A stretch of 64,000 nt of DNA, from NCBI GenBank assembly GCA_947450365.1, contig CANFVE010000004.1:1-64000 (forward strand). Direction: 5' to 3'. Made by a program: the position numbers and the translations under genes. Positions 62,121-64,000 of this stretch are shown one piece after another. The notes under the pieces were generated by a model that was given only the letters and a program-made list of their open reading frames with translations, had not been told where the DNA came from and did no database searches. The stretch comes from Cytophagaceae bacterium (lineage in GTDB: Bacteria; Bacteroidota; Bacteroidia; Cytophagales; Spirosomataceae). Positions within the stretch are counted from its first letter, which is position 1. Each line of letters starts with the position of its first letter.

Positions 62121-63457
62121 GCCAATAAAGCTTGAATGGCTTTATTGACCCCTTCAAACCCAAATTTTGCCCATAAAGCATCTTTTTGAGCCTGAATCTC
62201 AGCTAATCCTAAATGACCGATACTCCCCAAATGGCTATGGGATAACTCGCGCGAGCTCCCTTCGAAATCACCTGATTCGATTTTTTTGCCAACCATTTGA
62301 TAGGCCTCCCGGAATGGAATGCCGGAAACCACTAATTTATTGACCTCCTCTACGGAAAATAATAAATCGTATTTGGCATCTTTCAATAAATCCTTTTTTA
62401 CCTGCATATGGCTTACCAAATAGCTAGTCATGGATAGAAGATCCAAGATTTCCTCGATGGCAGGCATCAATAATTCTTTCGTTAATTGGAATTCCCGGTG
62501 GTAGCCGGAAGGAAGATTGCTGGTCAATAAGTGCATTTGCACCGGCAGTGCCTTTAATTTATTCGCTTTCCCGCGCAACAATTCCGCCACATCTGGATTT
62601 TTCTTGTGCGGCATAATGGAACTGCCTGTCGTTAATTCATTCGGTAATTCGATAAAGCCAAAGTTTTGTGAATTATACAAACAAACATCCATGGCCAATT
62701 TGCTCAGTGTAGCGGCGATTTGACTGATGGCGTTTAATACGTACATTTCCGTTTTTCCCCGGGACATTTGCGCATTCACCACATTGACATGCGGATGTTC
62801 GAAACCTAATAATTCGGTCGTTAATGGACGATCCAACGGGAATGATGAGCCATAGCCAGCGCCGGAACCTAATGGATTTTTATTGGCCAAACGAAACGCA
62901 GCTTCCAATAACTCCGCATCTTCCACCAAACTTTCTGCATAGGCCCCAAACCACAAGCCAAAAGATGAGGGCATCGCAATTTGCAAATGCGTATAACCGG
63001 GCAATAAATCGTTTTTATAGGCTTCACTTTTGGACAAAAGTACATCGAATAAATCGCCGGTGGCTTTTGAAATCTCCTCGATTTTCGCCCGCATGAAAAG
63101 TTTTAAATCCACTAAAACCTGATCATTTCTCGAGCGCCCTGCATGAATTTTTTTGCCCATTTCCCCTAATTTTTGAGTAAGCAAAAATTCGATTTGCGAA
63201 TGCACGTCTTCCATGCCCGCTTCAATGCTAAAATTTCCAGATTCAATATCTGTTAAAATGCGTTTTAATTCCGTCTGTAAGGGCAATAATTCTTGTTTTG
63301 GCAAAAGTCCCACACGGGCTAACATCTCAATATGTGCCAATGAACCCCAAACGTCATATTGAGCTAATTGCAAATCATATACAGGATCATTTCCGATCGT
63401 AAATGCTTCGATTTTCGCATCGGTTGTTTGATTTTCTTTTTGCCAAAGCTTTGCCAC
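62117..63457 (-). CDS. argH: Argininosuccinate lyase
   Basis: Splits argininosuccinate into arginine and fumarate, the last step of arginine synthesis. The 446 residues have the fumarase/aspartase-superfamily signature GSSIMPHKKNPDV, the segment MEDVHSQIEFLLTQKLG, HAGRSRNDQVLVDLKLFMR and LPGYTHLQIAMPSSFG. Length is slightly short of 460 but all motifs are present. Preceded by an M20 deacetylase gene 12 bp upstream. Confidence 0.96.
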   Translation of the reverse strand: MAKLWQKENQTTDAKIEAFTIGNDPVYDLQLAQYDVWGSLAHIEMLARVGLLPKQELLPLQTELKRILTDIESGNFSIEAGMEDVHSQIEFLLTQKLGEMGKKIHAGRSRNDQVLVDLKLFMRAKIEEISKATGDLFDVLLSKSEAYKNDLLPGYTHLQIAMPSSFGLWFGAYAESLVEDAELLEAAFRLANKNPLGSGAGYGSSFPLDRPLTTELLGFEHPHVNVVNAQMSRGKTEMYVLNAISQIAATLSKLAMDVCLYNSQNFGFIELPNELTTGSSIMPHKKNPDVAELLRGKANKLKALPVQMHLLTSNLPSGYHREFQLTKELLMPAIEEILDLLSMTSYLVSHMQVKKDLLKDAKYDLLFSVEEVNKLVVSGIPFREAYQMVGKKIESGDFEGSSRELSHSHLGSIGHLGLAEIQAQKDALWAKFGFEGVNKAIQALLA

Positions 63458-63469
63458 AGGTCTACGATT

Positions 63470-64000
63470 TTAAAGGGTTAACAATTGTATGTACAAGTCT
63501 ATGCCTTGTTTCAATTCATCTACATAAATAAATTCATCCGCCGTATGAGATCTGCCCGAATGACCTGGCCCCATTTTGATGGAAGGGCAAGGTAATAGTG
63601 CCTGATCGGATAAGGTGGGGGAACCAAAGGTCCCTAAGCCTAATTTTTTAGCGGCCAAAACCACCGGGTGCTCGGGGTCGATTCGACTCGATTGAAGACG
63701 CATCGATCGTGGAACGAGTTTCGCCTCCACGATGCCTTGTAATTCGGCTAACACCTCCGCGAGGCTGTAAAGCTCATTGACTCGGCAATCAATCGTATAG
63801 GTACATGTATCTGGAACCACATTGTGTTGCTTGCCTGCTTGAATCACTGTTACCGTCGTTTTGACGGGTCCTAATACGTCAGATATACGAGCGAAAGCAT
63901 GTGCATTTATTTTTTGAATGTCGGCCACGGCGATATTGATGGCATTAATTCCTTCATTTCGAGCGGCATGACCGGCTTTTCCGGTACAGGTGGCATCGAT
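63470..64000 (-). CDS. M20 family amidohydrolase, ArgE-like, C-terminal part (runs off the window)
   Basis: The frame stays open to the last base, so the N-terminus is outside the window; a GTG at 63928 is internal, not a start. Visible are the dimerisation domain start (GKAGHAARNEGINAI), TVIQAGKQHNVVPDTCTYTIDCRV and the C-terminal KMGPGHSGRSHTADEFI. This is the ArgE/DapE group. In Bacteroidota the arginine pathway often runs through N-acetyl- or N-succinyl-citrulline, whose deacylase is of this kind; the argH neighbour supports that role (inference). Confidence 0.85.
   Translation of the reverse strand: MDATCTGKAGHAARNEGINAINIAVADIQKINAHAFARISDVLGPVKTTVTVIQAGKQHNVVPDTCTYTIDCRVNELYSLAEVLAELQGIVEAKLVPRSMRLQSSRIDPEHPVVLAAKKLGLGTFGSPTLSDQALLPCPSIKMGPGHSGRSHTADEFIYVDELKQGIDLYIQLLTL

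Overview
The window reads as chromosomal DNA of a Bacteroidota bacterium, most likely a gliding or T9SS-bearing member of the Cytophagales; I cannot name the genus. The grounds are a complete porP/sprF-gldK-gldL-gldM-gldN cluster plus gldD and porT, a SusC/SusD pair, a NagB-PIG-L fusion, the alternative GlmU-like protein, a short leucine-type KARI, a PspC/GIN-domain operon, promoters of the Bacteroidota type (TTG about 20 bp upstream of TAnnTTTG) and no obvious Shine-Dalgarno sequences. Coding density is very high, and most convergent gene pairs touch or overlap. I see no tRNA, rRNA, CRISPR array, insertion sequence or prophage; this is core chromosome with a few accessory transport loci.

Layout. 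1-6 kb: branched-chain amino acid genes ilvB-ilvN-ilvC, then ilvA and leuA, the last two without their usual C-terminal regulatory domains. 6-9 kb: an MscS channel diverging from a FadL-like barrel gene and lptC. 9-12 kb (minus): recN, a small lipoprotein, SCO and cytochrome c, overlapping end to start. 12-15 kb: sucD, a DUF4271 membrane protein and hemD. 15-21 kb: the T9SS/gliding core. 21-27 kb: pyk, plsC, gldD, priA, then a convergent nitroreductase. 27-32 kb (minus): susC-susD. 32-39 kb: adk and obg, facing a minus-strand run of glmU-like, holB, hemC and an RmlD-like reductase, with rpmE2 upstream. 39-45 kb: nrdA, then a GT-C/GT2/YhhN membrane set. 45-50 kb: a YdiJ-like FAD/Fe-S dehydrogenase facing nagB-PIG-L and its xre regulator. 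50-55 kb: a TonB-dependent receptor with a DUF4249 lipoprotein, facing ubiE/menG-porT. 55-61 kb: an AEC transporter and orphan histidine kinase diverging from padR-pspC-GIN. 61-64 kb: DUF1684, ribE, argH and a partial M20 deacetylase.

How the parts work together. GldK/N form the periplasmic ring and GldL/M the proton-driven motor of type IX secretion; PorP/SprF, PorT and GldD are accessory parts, two of them encoded elsewhere in the window. SusCD and the TonB receptor with DUF4249 are outer-membrane import systems. LptC, GlmU-like, PlsC and the glycosyltransferases build the envelope. HemC and HemD belong to tetrapyrrole synthesis. SCO and cytochrome c belong to respiration.

The items most worth a second look are: a perfect inverted repeat overlapping the padR promoter of the PspC/GIN operon; a strong sucD terminator whose stem and T-tract encode the signal peptide of the next gene; a leuA terminator buried in the antisense strand of mscS; a duplicated 89-bp element carrying half of the ilvC terminator; and convergent pairs that share one TTAA as both stop codons.
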